A DNA stretch of 64,000 nucleotides from Cupriavidus metallidurans CH34. Lineage in GTDB: Bacteria; Pseudomonadota; Gammaproteobacteria; Burkholderiales; Burkholderiaceae. A program made the translations under genes and the position numbers. Location: assembly GCF_000196015.1 (NCBI RefSeq), contig NC_007974.2:2294001-2358000 (forward strand), written 5' to 3'. This document shows positions 17,012 through 25,889 of this stretch, in pieces. The notes below the pieces were generated by a model. That model saw only the letters and a program-made list of their open reading frames with translations. It was not told the origin of the DNA and did not search any database. The first letter of the stretch is position 1, and every line of letters starts with the position of its first letter.

Positions 17012-20000
17012 TCAAAGCCAGTCTCGCTGTTCGGCGCTGATATCTTGGCGAGTTGCGTCGAACTCGTACATTTCAGCTATACGCTCCAAGCAGGCGGCCG
17101 TCCGGGGGTACTCAAACCGCAGGGCTATGGCATCACGTCGGAGCTTCATGGCCGCGTTCCGCTCCAAGATGCCTCCATCGTGTGGCATCCGAACTGTTAC
17201 ACCACGGCGATTGTAGACTCCTCTCTCGAAGCCTCGTTCTATTTCACGACTCCGATTTACTTCAATAACATCTCTCACAGCGGCCGGCGGCCAAGCATCG
17301 GTGCCCTCCGGCCTGGCAGCCGAGAGTATCTCGCCGATCCTACTTTCGCCATACTTTGCCCGCCCCGACTCGGCGAGAAGGACTCTGCTTTGCGTTACCC
17401 AGGAATCAAGTACTCTGCTGTCAATCTTTCCTTGGTCATCGGCCCCGGGTACTTGAGCCCAGTCATGCAGCACATCAAGCGCTTGGCCTGCCAAGCTCTG
17501 CATACGCTCCAGGTTTGTTGGCTCCGGCTCCACAATGCCGCTACCTTCTTCAGGACCACAGATGAGCTTTACGAGGTGGACGAAGAACGCGGGATTATGT
17601 GTCAGCGCTCGATGTAATTTACGCGGGGAGCGCTGCGAGTACCGGAGCACCTGGTAATACACCCACTCCAGGCCAGCAATTTCTTCCTCGTTGACGTTCG
17701 GACTATCTGCCAGATAGTCAAGGATGACGCCAACGTGATGAGCAAACATCGTCGCCGCATTACCCTCCACCGGCTGCTTAGCATTTGCTGCGGCGTGCAA
17801 AGAGGAAATGAGGAGCCGACTATCGGGCCTCAGTTGAATATGGCCACCCATCCAACCTACAACGTCAACTGCTCGGTCCGCTTTCAACAGCTGCTCGGCG
17901 AAGTACGCGACTTCGAACTCGCCTCCCACTGAGTACACTTGCAGTGTGCGCCAGTATTTCTCGCTCAGCGACGATCCGCGACTATCAATCTCTGCCCACG
18001 TCGACATGCAAGCTGGAAGCGCTTGGACCAAGTGAAGCTCTGCTTGCTCGCCCCAAGCCTCTTCAATAGCCAGCTGCCACAAGCTTCCAACTAGTCGGTC
18101 TCCTTCGGATCCAGCCTGCACCTTCAGGCCATAGAGAATTCCGAGCCCGACCTCAATATCGACCATGTGAGCGGCCGATATTCCGTGCTTCATGAGCGTG
18201 ATCTTCGACTCTTGGGTCTTGCTTGTCGCTGCAATCGCCACGCCAAGTGGCCGATGCATCGTGACCGACGATGCAAACGTGAATATTTCATCAGCCGAAA
18301 GTTCATCTACCAATCTTTCGGCAGCCTTGCGTTGCTCAAGTTCCAAACTTACTTGCTGCTGCCCCCAGTCCACGTTAGGCGTCAACTCTACCGCCCCCGG
18401 TCGAAAGAGCCAACGAACTGTCTCTTGGATCTCTGTCGGCTGAAGCATGCCAAATATCACCTCAAGTGGCGCTAGCGTGGCCTCATCCATCGCCCAAGAT
18501 GCCTCTGCAAATGCGCGATTCTTTGCCAACACGCCGCGTAGCTCATCACGAATCGCTTCAATATCCGCTGGCGCCTGGATACAGCGGACTACATTCGTAA
18601 GCTGGTCTACCGCCGCAGCACGCCAACTCTTGTCAAATCTCGGCCAATAGGCTAGCAGCGTCAGCCAGCGGTCCGGGTCGTCCCCTGCTTGAGTGAGAAG
18701 CCGTTCACCAATGGCTTTCGCAGCCGTAGCTGCGGCCGCATGCGTGACCACCTCCTTTTCCTCCGGAGTAAAGTCGCGCCAATTAGGTTTTGCTGATGGC
18801 TCAGAAACGTCGTGGGGACGCGGGGCTAAGGCAAGTAGCAGTTGCCAGCCAATAGCAGGACTCGTTCTCACGATGCGGTCAATTACCTTGAGCCTTTCTG
18901 ACGCTGTGGCATACGTTTGTGGCAACCAGGTAACAAAGATCCGCCGGAGCGATGCAAACGGTCGATTGCTCCATTTACCCCCGGGGTCTATTTCATGCAA
19001 TCGAGCTAGTAACGTTGCAGCGGCACCCAAATAATCACGACTCCGCGCTAGCATCTCAAGTGCCCAGAGCAACTCCGACAGATATTCATTCGGGTGAAAC
19101 AGTCCCTCGTCCGAGCGAAACAGGGATGCAATAGGCGGATCCGTACCCTCCAGCCCTCTATCAATCGCATCTAGGAATGCGTCAGGGGCTGCCTCGGCAA
19201 GATTCCTGAAGTCGCTTGAGAGCGACCACCATAGTGCCGCGTCGGCATCATTAAAGAGCTTACGTACAGCGCGATCGACACTTTGCCCGATTGCGGGGAT
19301 GAGAGTTGCCTTTTCTGGAAACAACGCAATTGCAATTATCGCTTCCGTCAGGCCGCCGCGAATCGCTCTGGAAGGCTGCTCTTCGAATTCACCCTCCGCT
19401 TCGTAGTAGATGCTCTTTGGTCTAGTTGCGAATCGGGGATTGACTGCACTAAGAACCGTCTGAAACGTCTCTTCGAATCGCTCGAACTGGCTCGGACTTA
19501 CCTGGCCGCCAATCAGCATCCAAAGGTCTCGAAGGGAAACGACCTTCCATAGGTCTCCAGACCTAACGAGTGGCCCACCGACCGAAGCTGTTAAGGCAGC
19601 AAGCACTTCTTCGACTTGTTCATAGGGACGGCCGGCCAATTCGCTTATGACCTGCCTATCCTGTGGCGAGGTTCCTACCCAAGCACCCGCGAACATTGCA
19701 GCGACGAGCTCAGGAGTTGCCCGCTTCGCCCACTCTGGTTGGCTATGTGGTGCAACTGGCAGCATGCGGCGAAGAACCGTAATACTTCTACCAGACGCGT
19801 GCGCAAACCGATGAGCGTCTGTTTCCTCCATTCCCGCCCGCATTAGAACTGACTTCAAGTCAGACTTCCACGGCCTGCGCAGTCGCCGTAGGCTCCCTGC
19901 GTGGCCGTTTGCTGCGGGGCCAAATGCTATGAAGACATGATGGCCATCGTCAGCCAAGCGCCGCGCTAAACCAGCGTCCGCTTCAATAAGTGCGACGATG

Positions 20001-21052
20001 AGTGGCGAACCAAGGCCGATCAACTGCCGGGCCGAATCAGAGGTATCGGCGACTACGCACCGACCCAAATGCCACAGCCGGTAGCGTTCCGGCAATGGAC
20101 TTAAAGCAGCAAAGAGAAAGGCCACTGCCTCCTCCGGAGCCTCCGCTTGAATGGAAAGCAATCCAGGAGAGTTCCTCAACCATTTATGGACCACCGTCTG
20201 GTCATCATCACGCCCCGCCAGAATGACATCTGTGGTCAGTGGCAATTCGGTTGCGCGTATCCACTCGGACCAGACTTCTTCCAAGTTTCGAAGCCCTTGC
20301 GGGCGGCATCCGATACTGACCGACAACCACTGAGCCACGGACGGATACAACTCCAACCAGTGCACGAGGTCGTCGGAATCAATAACGATAACGTCTCGCC
20401 ACACTCCGCGTGCCGCTTTTTCTGCGATCCACTCCAGCTTCCTAGTGAACCGCTGTGGCGTCACAAAAACAAACGTCGTGTCTGCAGGGTCGTAGCCAAG
20501 CGGATCAGCGCTACGCTTATCGAAATCAGAATCGGCTTTTGAGCGAACTGCGTTCCGCTGAGCTCCAATCTCCCACACAGAGCTTCCTCTTGGAACATAG
20601 CCAGAGCCAGCGACGGTTCTGCACCGGCCATCCCAGCCGGGATACTGGACGCTCTCTCCAGCAGGGAAACAAACTTCGGCAGCTGGCCCAACGGTCGCAA
20701 AAATCAAGCGTCGAACTAGTTCCGGCATCCCACTCTGACCGTCCCGGCGCTCTGCCCATTGCGAAAGATGAGTGGAATCTACCCAGCGTATGAGCCCGCC
20801 GGGACGATGAAGGCTAAGCCCGGGCAGCTGTGCTGATTCCGCGACGGCGTCGGTTGCAAACTGAATACCTGCTGCCTTGAATGTGTCTTGTATGGCTTGG
20901 TTGTCGCCATTAGAAAGGGGGCGGAAGCCGCGCTCATAGTCTGCAATTGCCGAGGCTACAACGCTCGCCTTTTCTGCCAACTCGCGCTGAGACCATGCAA
21001 GTAGTGCTCGAGCAGCCTTAATTTGTTCCGAGACCAGCCCCCCCTCACTCAT
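17012..21052 (-). CDS. Very large XRE-HTH protein with N-terminal nuclease-like region, unknown function
   Basis: This 1346-residue protein starts with a Cro/CI-type HTH (about 7-60, SQRELAEKASVVASAIADYE). Residues 135-205 contain a conserved-looking block: YPGWDG (D141), VPRGSSVWEIG (E161), a KAD at 172-174 and TFVFVTPQRF. This may be a divergent restriction-endonuclease-like fold, although the canonical (D/E)xK is not clear. No Walker A of standard form is visible; residues 270-460 resemble a degenerate STAND-like region, and the C-terminal 800 residues look like helical repeats. This layout recalls large STAND/defence sensors. I prefer ATG 21052 (GAGGT 7 bases upstream) to GTG 21064. The HTH could make it autoregulatory. 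Function is not assigned. Confidence 0.75.
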   Translation of the reverse strand: MSEGGLVSEQIKAARALLAWSQRELAEKASVVASAIADYERGFRPLSNGDNQAIQDTFKAAGIQFATDAVAESAQLPGLSLHRPGGLIRWVDSTHLSQWAERRDGQSGMPELVRRLIFATVGPAAEVCFPAGESVQYPGWDGRCRTVAGSGYVPRGSSVWEIGAQRNAVRSKADSDFDKRSADPLGYDPADTTFVFVTPQRFTRKLEWIAEKAARGVWRDVIVIDSDDLVHWLELYPSVAQWLSVSIGCRPQGLRNLEEVWSEWIRATELPLTTDVILAGRDDDQTVVHKWLRNSPGLLSIQAEAPEEAVAFLFAALSPLPERYRLWHLGRCVVADTSDSARQLIGLGSPLIVALIEADAGLARRLADDGHHVFIAFGPAANGHAGSLRRLRRPWKSDLKSVLMRAGMEETDAHRFAHASGRSITVLRRMLPVAPHSQPEWAKRATPELVAAMFAGAWVGTSPQDRQVISELAGRPYEQVEEVLAALTASVGGPLVRSGDLWKVVSLRDLWMLIGGQVSPSQFERFEETFQTVLSAVNPRFATRPKSIYYEAEGEFEEQPSRAIRGGLTEAIIAIALFPEKATLIPAIGQSVDRAVRKLFNDADAALWWSLSSDFRNLAEAAPDAFLDAIDRGLEGTDPPIASLFRSDEGLFHPNEYLSELLWALEMLARSRDYLGAAATLLARLHEIDPGGKWSNRPFASLRRIFVTWLPQTYATASERLKVIDRIVRTSPAIGWQLLLALAPRPHDVSEPSAKPNWRDFTPEEKEVVTHAAAATAAKAIGERLLTQAGDDPDRWLTLLAYWPRFDKSWRAAAVDQLTNVVRCIQAPADIEAIRDELRGVLAKNRAFAEASWAMDEATLAPLEVIFGMLQPTEIQETVRWLFRPGAVELTPNVDWGQQQVSLELEQRKAAERLVDELSADEIFTFASSVTMHRPLGVAIAATSKTQESKITLMKHGISAAHMVDIEVGLGILYGLKVQAGSEGDRLVGSLWQLAIEEAWGEQAELHLVQALPACMSTWAEIDSRGSSLSEKYWRTLQVYSVGGEFEVAYFAEQLLKADRAVDVVGWMGGHIQLRPDSRLLISSLHAAANAKQPVEGNAATMFAHHVGVILDYLADSPNVNEEEIAGLEWVYYQVLRYSQRSPRKLHRALTHNPAFFVHLVKLICGPEEGSGIVEPEPTNLERMQSLAGQALDVLHDWAQVPGADDQGKIDSRVLDSWVTQSRVLLAESGRAKYGESRIGEILSAARPEGTDAWPPAAVRDVIEVNRSREIERGFERGVYNRRGVTVRMPHDGGILERNAAMKLRRDAIALRFEYPRTAACLERIAEMYEFDATRQDISAEQRDWL

Positions 21053-21251
21053 CTCCGACCTCACAAATGTGGTATGAAGTCATGGTGACACGGGGAATCA
21101 GGGCGTCAAGTGCTTTTTTCGATGTGTCAGCTACCTTACCGATGAGGTTTGAATTCGGCCTGAAACGCGACTGACCCGCATTCAATTGGTTGGTTGCCAT
21201 GGCGCAGCCATCCGACGGGCATTGGGTGTTTCGCCATGGCGAATGCGGCAG

Positions 21252-21566
21252 TTATTCTTCGGCAACCAAGAACCGATTCGGGTTCTTGCCCAACCATGCC
21301 GGCGCCCTACCCCGGCCCGACCAGGTCTTACCGGTCTTCGGGTCGCGATACTTTGGAGGCAACGGTTCCTTGGCTGCCTTAGCAACGCCGCCTCCGGCGG
21401 GTCGACCGCGACGGCGCTTGCCTTGGATGTCTTCGACGGACAAGCCGTATTGCTCCATCAGAGTGCGGATCTGCTCAATGACGCCAGCCACTTCAGTGGC
21501 ACGGACTTCGGCGAGTTGAGCTTCCAGTGCTTCCTTTTGGGCGAGCAGTTGCTTGTAGGTTGCCAT
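21252..21566 (-). CDS. H-NS family nucleoid-associated protein
   Basis: This 104-residue protein has an N-terminal coiled-coil (MATYKQLLAQKEALEAQLAE, about 1-45) for oligomerisation and a C-terminal DNA-binding domain. The C-terminal domain carries the family motif KYRDPKTGKTWSGRGRAPAWL (read with W-x-G-R-G-x-x-P), which inserts in the minor groove of AT-rich DNA. AGGAGAAC precedes the ATG at 21566. H-NS paralogues of this size are frequent on Burkholderiales mobile DNA and silence acquired AT-rich genes. It sits between two large candidate defence genes, divergent from the ATPase gene at 21758, with which it shares a promoter region. Confidence 0.92.
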   Translation of the reverse strand: MATYKQLLAQKEALEAQLAEVRATEVAGVIEQIRTLMEQYGLSVEDIQGKRRRGRPAGGGVAKAAKEPLPPKYRDPKTGKTWSGRGRAPAWLGKNPNRFLVAEE

Positions 21567-21757
21567 TGTGGTTGTTCTCCTTGTTGGTTTGTCAACTAGC
21601 GTTGGCACACCTAGCTTAACAGCCTCCGACCGTGTTTCGAAAGCGATTGAGAAATCGCCAAAGGTTTCCCCGACGTTGAAATGGATACATTCAGCGTAAA
21701 ATGGACGCCGTTCATCGGAGCCTATCGGCACGAATCGTCCAGAGAAAAGCGAGAAGC

Positions 21758-24079
21758 ATGGCAATCAAGCAGATTACGAAGCTTCAGGGTTACCGCATCT
21801 TCAGGAACTTCAGGTGGAACGGGCTTCCTGACTTCAGTCGCTACAACTTAATCTACGGCTGGAATGGCACGGGGAAAACGTCTCTCTCCACGCTCTTTCG
21901 ATTCCTCCAACGAGGCGAAGCTCCCGATGCGACTTCGGTGGAGTTGCTGTTGGAGAGTGGTGTAATGAAAGGCGCAGACTTCGGGACTGTCGCGCCACCT
22001 CCCATCCGAGTATTCAACCGGGATTTTGTCGATCGAAACGTCTTCGAAGTGCCCGGCCACGAGCTGCCGCCGGTTTTCTATCTGGGTGAGGACAGCTCAA
22101 ACAAACAAAAGCAGGTCGCCAAACTGCTTCAGCTCCGGGACGAACTCAACACACAGGCCTCCTCGACTTCCAAACGGTTAGATGCGGCCACGGCGGAATT
22201 CAATAGCTTCTGCACCACCCAAGCCCGGAGCATTCGCAATCTTCTTCTCGGTGATCCGCGCTACAACAACTATGAAGCGCCAAGGTTCAAAGAGTTGATG
22301 CGTCGCCTCGCAAGCGCAAACAATGCGGCCGTCCCGCTGGACGATGCCGAGCGCAAACGGTTGGAAGATGCTATTGAAGGCAGGGCAATGCCCAAGCTTC
22401 CACCGCCCACTTCTGGAAACATTCAGCTCCCCGAACTCACACAAGCCGTCATTGACGAGCTTCGGGTCACAGTTGTTTCGAGCACCATCGAAAAGCTCGT
22501 TCGCTCCCCACAGCTCGCAGACTGGGTAGAGAGAGGTATTCACCTGCATGGCCAGGACGCGACGAACTGCCTATTTTGTGAACAGCCTCTGCCATTTCTT
22601 CGGCTAGAGACGCTCGCTGCGCACTTTAACGACGATTTCAAAGCACACCAAGATCGCCTGCAAAAGCTCATCGACACCGTCGGGTCGCTTCGCAGTGAGG
22701 CGCTGGCAAAGACCATCCCAGAGCGGTCTGCCCTCTATCCCCATCTCCACCCAGAATTTGATTCAGCCATCGCGCAACTAAGAAGTCAGACTCTGGCCGT
22801 CGAGATGTATCTAAAGGGGGTGCAACGCGCTCTTGAGGAAAAGGTCAAGGAGCCCTTCCACTCGCTTACTCTTACCGACTATCTTCCAAAGCTCGATGTC
22901 TCCGCTGATTCTGGATTCGCCAAGTTCATCGAACTCATGTTCAATGGTGTAACGGCAATTAGCGCATTGTCAGGCTTCTCGGCGGTCCAGCGGCTACTTA
23001 ACGTGGTCAAGAAGCACAACGAACATACCGACAATTTTGATGCGGCAGCAGCAACCGCTCGAGACGCGTTGGAGCTCGATGAAGGAGCGAAATACTTTGA
23101 GGATTGGCGTTCACGAACGGCGACTATAACCGAGCTCACGGTAGCAGCGGACGATGCGGCCATCAGGCTGAGGCCAATTGCCGGCCAAGTGAGAGATCTT
23201 CAGCGCGAGATTCGACAGCACCTCAAGCCCGCCGAGGAGCTCAACCGCGAGATGGCAGCCTACCTGGGAAGGGACGAGCTGCACTTCGAGGTCAAGGACA
23301 CGGGTTACACCATCATGCGTGGATCATTGCCGGCCATGCATCTAAGCGACGGGGAACGAACTGCCATTGCCTTCATGTACTTCTTGAAGACATTGAGTGA
23401 CGCGACATTCGACATCAAGAACGGCATTGTAGTCATTGACGACCCGGTATCGAGCCTGGACGCGAATTCGCTGTACTGCGCCTTCGGCTACATGAAGACG
23501 CGTACGAAAGACGCAAAGCAGATCTTCATCCTTACCCACAACTTTAGCTTCTTCCGACAAGTTAAGAATTGGTTCAACTACGCAGGGAAGATCAACAACA
23601 AACCGTACGAGCCCGCCAAGTCCAAGGACACACACTTCTATATGCTCGCACCGACGTTAGAAGACGGGCAGCGAAGTGCCACCCTCCGCACGTTGGACCC
23701 GCTCTTGCATGAATACGAGTCGGAGTATCACTACCTTTTCCGGTGCGTCAGCGATGGTTCCAAAGCGGCTGCGCCAAAGAGTCTCGCTGAGGTGTATGGC
23801 CTGCCCAATATTGCGCGACGGCTGCTGGAGTCCTTCCTATCGTTCCGCGTACCTGGCCGGGCGGGAAATCTGGGACAGCAGCTGGATGCACTCCAAGGCG
23901 ACGCGGCAACGAAGGCTAGAGTCGTTCGGTTTTTGCACACTCACTCTCATATGGAGCAAGTCGAAGCTGACCACGACCTGTCGGTGCTATCCGAGGCGCC
24001 TGCTGTACTGACGGACTTGCTCAGTCTTATCCAAACAAATGACAAAGATCACTACGAGGCAATGATGAAGATCATCTAG
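21758..24079 (+). CDS. AAA_13 family ATPase, RloC/PrrC-like candidate anticodon nuclease
   Basis: This 773-residue ABC-type ATPase of the AAA_13 family has Walker A GWNGTGKT at 34-41, signature LSDGE at 529-533, Walker B IVVIDDP at 557-563 and the switch histidine H594 (ILTHNFSFF). The middle is helical and carries a CLFC pair (C271, C274), like the zinc-hook of RloC. The C-terminal part reads NIARRLLESFLSFR with R687-x3-E691, then FLHTHSH (H727, H729, H731). RloC and PrrC anticodon nucleases use an R, E, H triad in this arrangement; the assignment is by pattern only. ATG 21758 is chosen over 21701 because the latter overlaps the H-NS promoter and lacks a ribosome site. An abortive-infection role is likely if the triad holds. 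Confidence 0.75.
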   Translation: MAIKQITKLQGYRIFRNFRWNGLPDFSRYNLIYGWNGTGKTSLSTLFRFLQRGEAPDATSVELLLESGVMKGADFGTVAPPPIRVFNRDFVDRNVFEVPGHELPPVFYLGEDSSNKQKQVAKLLQLRDELNTQASSTSKRLDAATAEFNSFCTTQARSIRNLLLGDPRYNNYEAPRFKELMRRLASANNAAVPLDDAERKRLEDAIEGRAMPKLPPPTSGNIQLPELTQAVIDELRVTVVSSTIEKLVRSPQLADWVERGIHLHGQDATNCLFCEQPLPFLRLETLAAHFNDDFKAHQDRLQKLIDTVGSLRSEALAKTIPERSALYPHLHPEFDSAIAQLRSQTLAVEMYLKGVQRALEEKVKEPFHSLTLTDYLPKLDVSADSGFAKFIELMFNGVTAISALSGFSAVQRLLNVVKKHNEHTDNFDAAAATARDALELDEGAKYFEDWRSRTATITELTVAADDAAIRLRPIAGQVRDLQREIRQHLKPAEELNREMAAYLGRDELHFEVKDTGYTIMRGSLPAMHLSDGERTAIAFMYFLKTLSDATFDIKNGIVVIDDPVSSLDANSLYCAFGYMKTRTKDAKQIFILTHNFSFFRQVKNWFNYAGKINNKPYEPAKSKDTHFYMLAPTLEDGQRSATLRTLDPLLHEYESEYHYLFRCVSDGSKAAAPKSLAEVYGLPNIARRLLESFLSFRVPGRAGNLGQQLDALQGDAATKARVVRFLHTHSHMEQVEADHDLSVLSEAPAVLTDLLSLIQTNDKDHYEAMMKII

Positions 24080-24120
24080 CCCAACGGGGTTCTATTGCAT
24101 TGGCATGGGCACCCAGGAAC

Positions 24121-24197
24121 GAGGTGAGACTATTTGTGCGCGCCTATATCCTGGCCCGACCATCGCAGGCACAGGCATGAGGTGAGACTTCTTGTGC
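24121..24197. repeat. Pair of 19-bp direct repeats, 58-bp period
   Basis: GAGGTGAGACTATTTGTGC at 24121-24139 recurs at 24179-24197 as GAGGTGAGACTTCTTGTGC, with two mismatches. The start-to-start distance is 58 bases. They lie between the ATPase stop and the terminator of the facing gene. They could be transposase or recombinase binding sites left by a mobile element, or regulator sites; no transposase gene is adjacent. Confidence 0.6.
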
Positions 24198-24213
24198 AAG
24201 TAATACACCGCGC

Positions 24214-24241
24214 AAAAAATGCGCGACCACGAAGGCCGCGC
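24214..24241 (-). terminator. Rho-independent terminator of the minus-strand orphan gene
   Basis: On the minus strand the sequence folds as GCGCGGCC, a 5-base TTCGT loop and GGTCGCGC (one G-T pair), followed at once by ATTTTTT. It starts 12 bases after the stop of the gene ending at 24254 and is therefore its terminator. Confidence 0.8.
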
Positions 24242-24253
24242 ACTTGAGAGCTC

Positions 24254-25078
24254 TTAAGCGTACCTTCTTGCCTTTCGTCCAACTTCAACGTGCGGCATGA
24301 GGGCCTGGGCCATCGAACTGGTTGCCATGATGTTCACAAAGACATGGCGCAGTGGCACGCCTGGGATGTCGGACGTCGCAGCCTTCTGCAACTGGCCACT
24401 TAAAACCAAATCACGCAGCTCATATGCGGTACTGGCGCTCGGTACCGCGTCCGGGCCACCCCTAAAGGCTTCATTTCGAAGCGGACCTGTTATCGCGTCG
24501 ACAACAACGAACGATGCGTCCCAAGAGTTGTCTGTTTCGACGTAGAACAGGAACGGAAGACGCCCCACTGTCCGCCACATGTCGATTGCCGCCCACATCG
24601 TTGAGTCGAGAATATCTGCCACGAAGTAGAACTGCAAATCCCCCATCTGGAACCGGAGCGTCTGCAGCTTTCGCCCCTCGTCAAGGTCGATGCACCCGAA
24701 GCCGAGGTTCGACTTTTCATACGTTGAGCCCAAGAGGTGTCGTTTTTTCTTGGGGATTGCGCACGTAAGTACAGGCATGTTGCCAGGCAAACCTCGCGCT
24801 TGCCTGAACGGGGCGCCCACTTCGTCCAATGCGCGCAGAATTCCGATAGGCAAACGATTCGGGCCCACAGTGTAGTTAATATCCATTTCCAATGTCCTGC
24901 TGAAGTTATGACTAGGGATTGCGCGCTCTAGTCGAACGCGGCAGATGAGATCCTCGTGGCGCCATGCACCGTCGTGGATGTCTGCGATCTGCAATCCCGT
25001 ATAGCGCCAAAACTCCTGCATCTGACATGACCCGGAATCATCCGGATGCAGAGGGTTTCCAGCTGCGAATGACCGCAT
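24254..25078 (-). CDS. Hypothetical protein, member 1 of a local three-copy paralogous family
   Basis: The frame is 274 residues from ATG 25078, with no family I recognise. Its core LRFQMGDLQFYFVAD, then STMWAAIDMWRTVGRLPFLF, matches the proteins at 26076 and 27643 in the same order (hydrophobic strand, acidic turn, D/L-x-WR-x-x-G-x-x-P-F/I). An LTCAI segment near residue 105 is also shared. The homologous part begins near an internal ATG at 24886 (MDINYTVG), which is preceded by AGGA at about 10 bases. The first 64 residues may therefore be an extra domain or not translated. No signal peptide or membrane segment is present. A terminator follows. The cytoplasmic, polymorphic look recalls immunity proteins, which is a guess. 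Confidence 0.65.
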   Translation of the reverse strand: MRSFAAGNPLHPDDSGSCQMQEFWRYTGLQIADIHDGAWRHEDLICRVRLERAIPSHNFSRTLEMDINYTVGPNRLPIGILRALDEVGAPFRQARGLPGNMPVLTCAIPKKKRHLLGSTYEKSNLGFGCIDLDEGRKLQTLRFQMGDLQFYFVADILDSTMWAAIDMWRTVGRLPFLFYVETDNSWDASFVVVDAITGPLRNEAFRGGPDAVPSASTAYELRDLVLSGQLQKAATSDIPGVPLRHVFVNIMATSSMAQALMPHVEVGRKARRYA

Positions 25079-25182
25079 GTTAAGGCGTGAATTTCGCAGG
25101 GGAAAGCGCCCAAATGAGCCGTTCGTGGAGCGCCTTGAAGCCCGCCGAAAAAACTGGTTTGAAATAAGCAGAGAGTTTCAGA

Positions 25183-25430
25183 TTAGGGGAAACACTCTAA
25201 ACAGCGAGGTTTTTTCGGGCCGTGCACCCTCTGCGGCGTTCGGCCTTCAAGGACGGCCTCGCTCGGTCTGCCACGATCGACATCGGCTCTACGCCAGCGA
25301 AGTGGAAAGCGAGGGCCGAGATGCGCGGGCGGTGGCAAGGTCTGGGGTGACCTCGGACACGGCGGAGGATGATGGCGGCAGTGATGTTGGAGCCGACGGC
25401 AACACTCATTGCATCGGTCGATAAACGTGT
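25183..25430 (-). pseudogene. Degraded copy of the small HTH gene at 25689
   Basis: On the minus strand a block reads PPPAHLGPRFPLRWRRADVD, which matches PAPAYLGPCFPLRWRRTDVD of the intact gene at 25689-25889. The preceding HTH part survives only in another frame (ITAAIILRRVRG against LAAILKVSPATVLRRFKR). The shared DNA includes CGCCAGCGAAGTGGAAAGC in both copies. The copy has at least one frameshift and no proper start. Confidence 0.55.
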
Positions 25431-25479
25431 AATCGCCCCGCTGCGGCGAGCCGAAAGTTGGGCTGCCAGGGCGACGTCC

Positions 25480-25548
25480 GGGGTCCAATTCGCTCAACGG
25501 ACCCCGAATCCGCTCAGAAATGAGCGGATACTTGAGCGGATACTCAAG
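25480..25548. repeat. Compact cluster of inverted and tandem repeats
   Basis: Three structures lie side by side. GGGGTCC...GGACCCC (25480-25486 and 25499-25505) is a 7-bp dyad with a 12-base loop. CCGCTCA-gaaa-TGAGCGG (25510-25527) is a second. A perfect tandem TGAGCGGATACT follows at 25521-25532 and 25533-25544; it overlaps CTTGAG...CTCAAG (25531-25548). No gene covers it. Such packing suggests a recombination, resolution or regulator-binding site. Confidence 0.55.
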
Positions 25549-25688
25549 AACTGTGTCGTTTAAGTCACTCGCGCGACAAACACCAAGCCAAACATCAGGC
25601 CTCGGCGAGCGGGGCAAACCGCCGCTTGGCGATGCACTGGTCTCGAATCTGACGAGCGAAGGAAGCGCGAGGACTCGAGTATTCGATG

Positions 25689-25889
25689 TCAATCGGCCCG
25701 GGCCACCACTGCAAGCCAAACGTCCACGTCTGTGCGACGCCAGCGAAGTGGAAAGCATGGTCCGAGGTAAGCAGGCGCGGGCAACGTATGAGGTTGCCGT
25801 TTAAAACGGCGCAGGACGGTAGCAGGACTGACCTTGAGGATGGCGGCGAGGTCGTGTGCGTCTAGGTAGGCGGGCGATAGCGGTTGCAT
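25689..25889 (-). CDS. Small excisionase/AlpA-like HTH protein
   Basis: This 66-residue protein reads YLDAHDLAAILKVSPATVLR followed by a short basic wing and the terminal FPLRWRRTDVDVWL. It is the layout of MerR-like HTH_17/AlpA/excisionase proteins that recognise target DNA and often accompany integrases. The start at 25889 (MQPLSPAY) is chosen because the HTH begins just after it; an upstream ATG at 25949 adds 20 residues of low complexity. There is no strong ribosome site. No integrase gene is in the window, so it may be a leftover of a mobile element. A decayed copy lies 0.3 kb away. Confidence 0.6.
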   Translation of the reverse strand: MQPLSPAYLDAHDLAAILKVSPATVLRRFKRQPHTLPAPAYLGPCFPLRWRRTDVDVWLAVVARAD

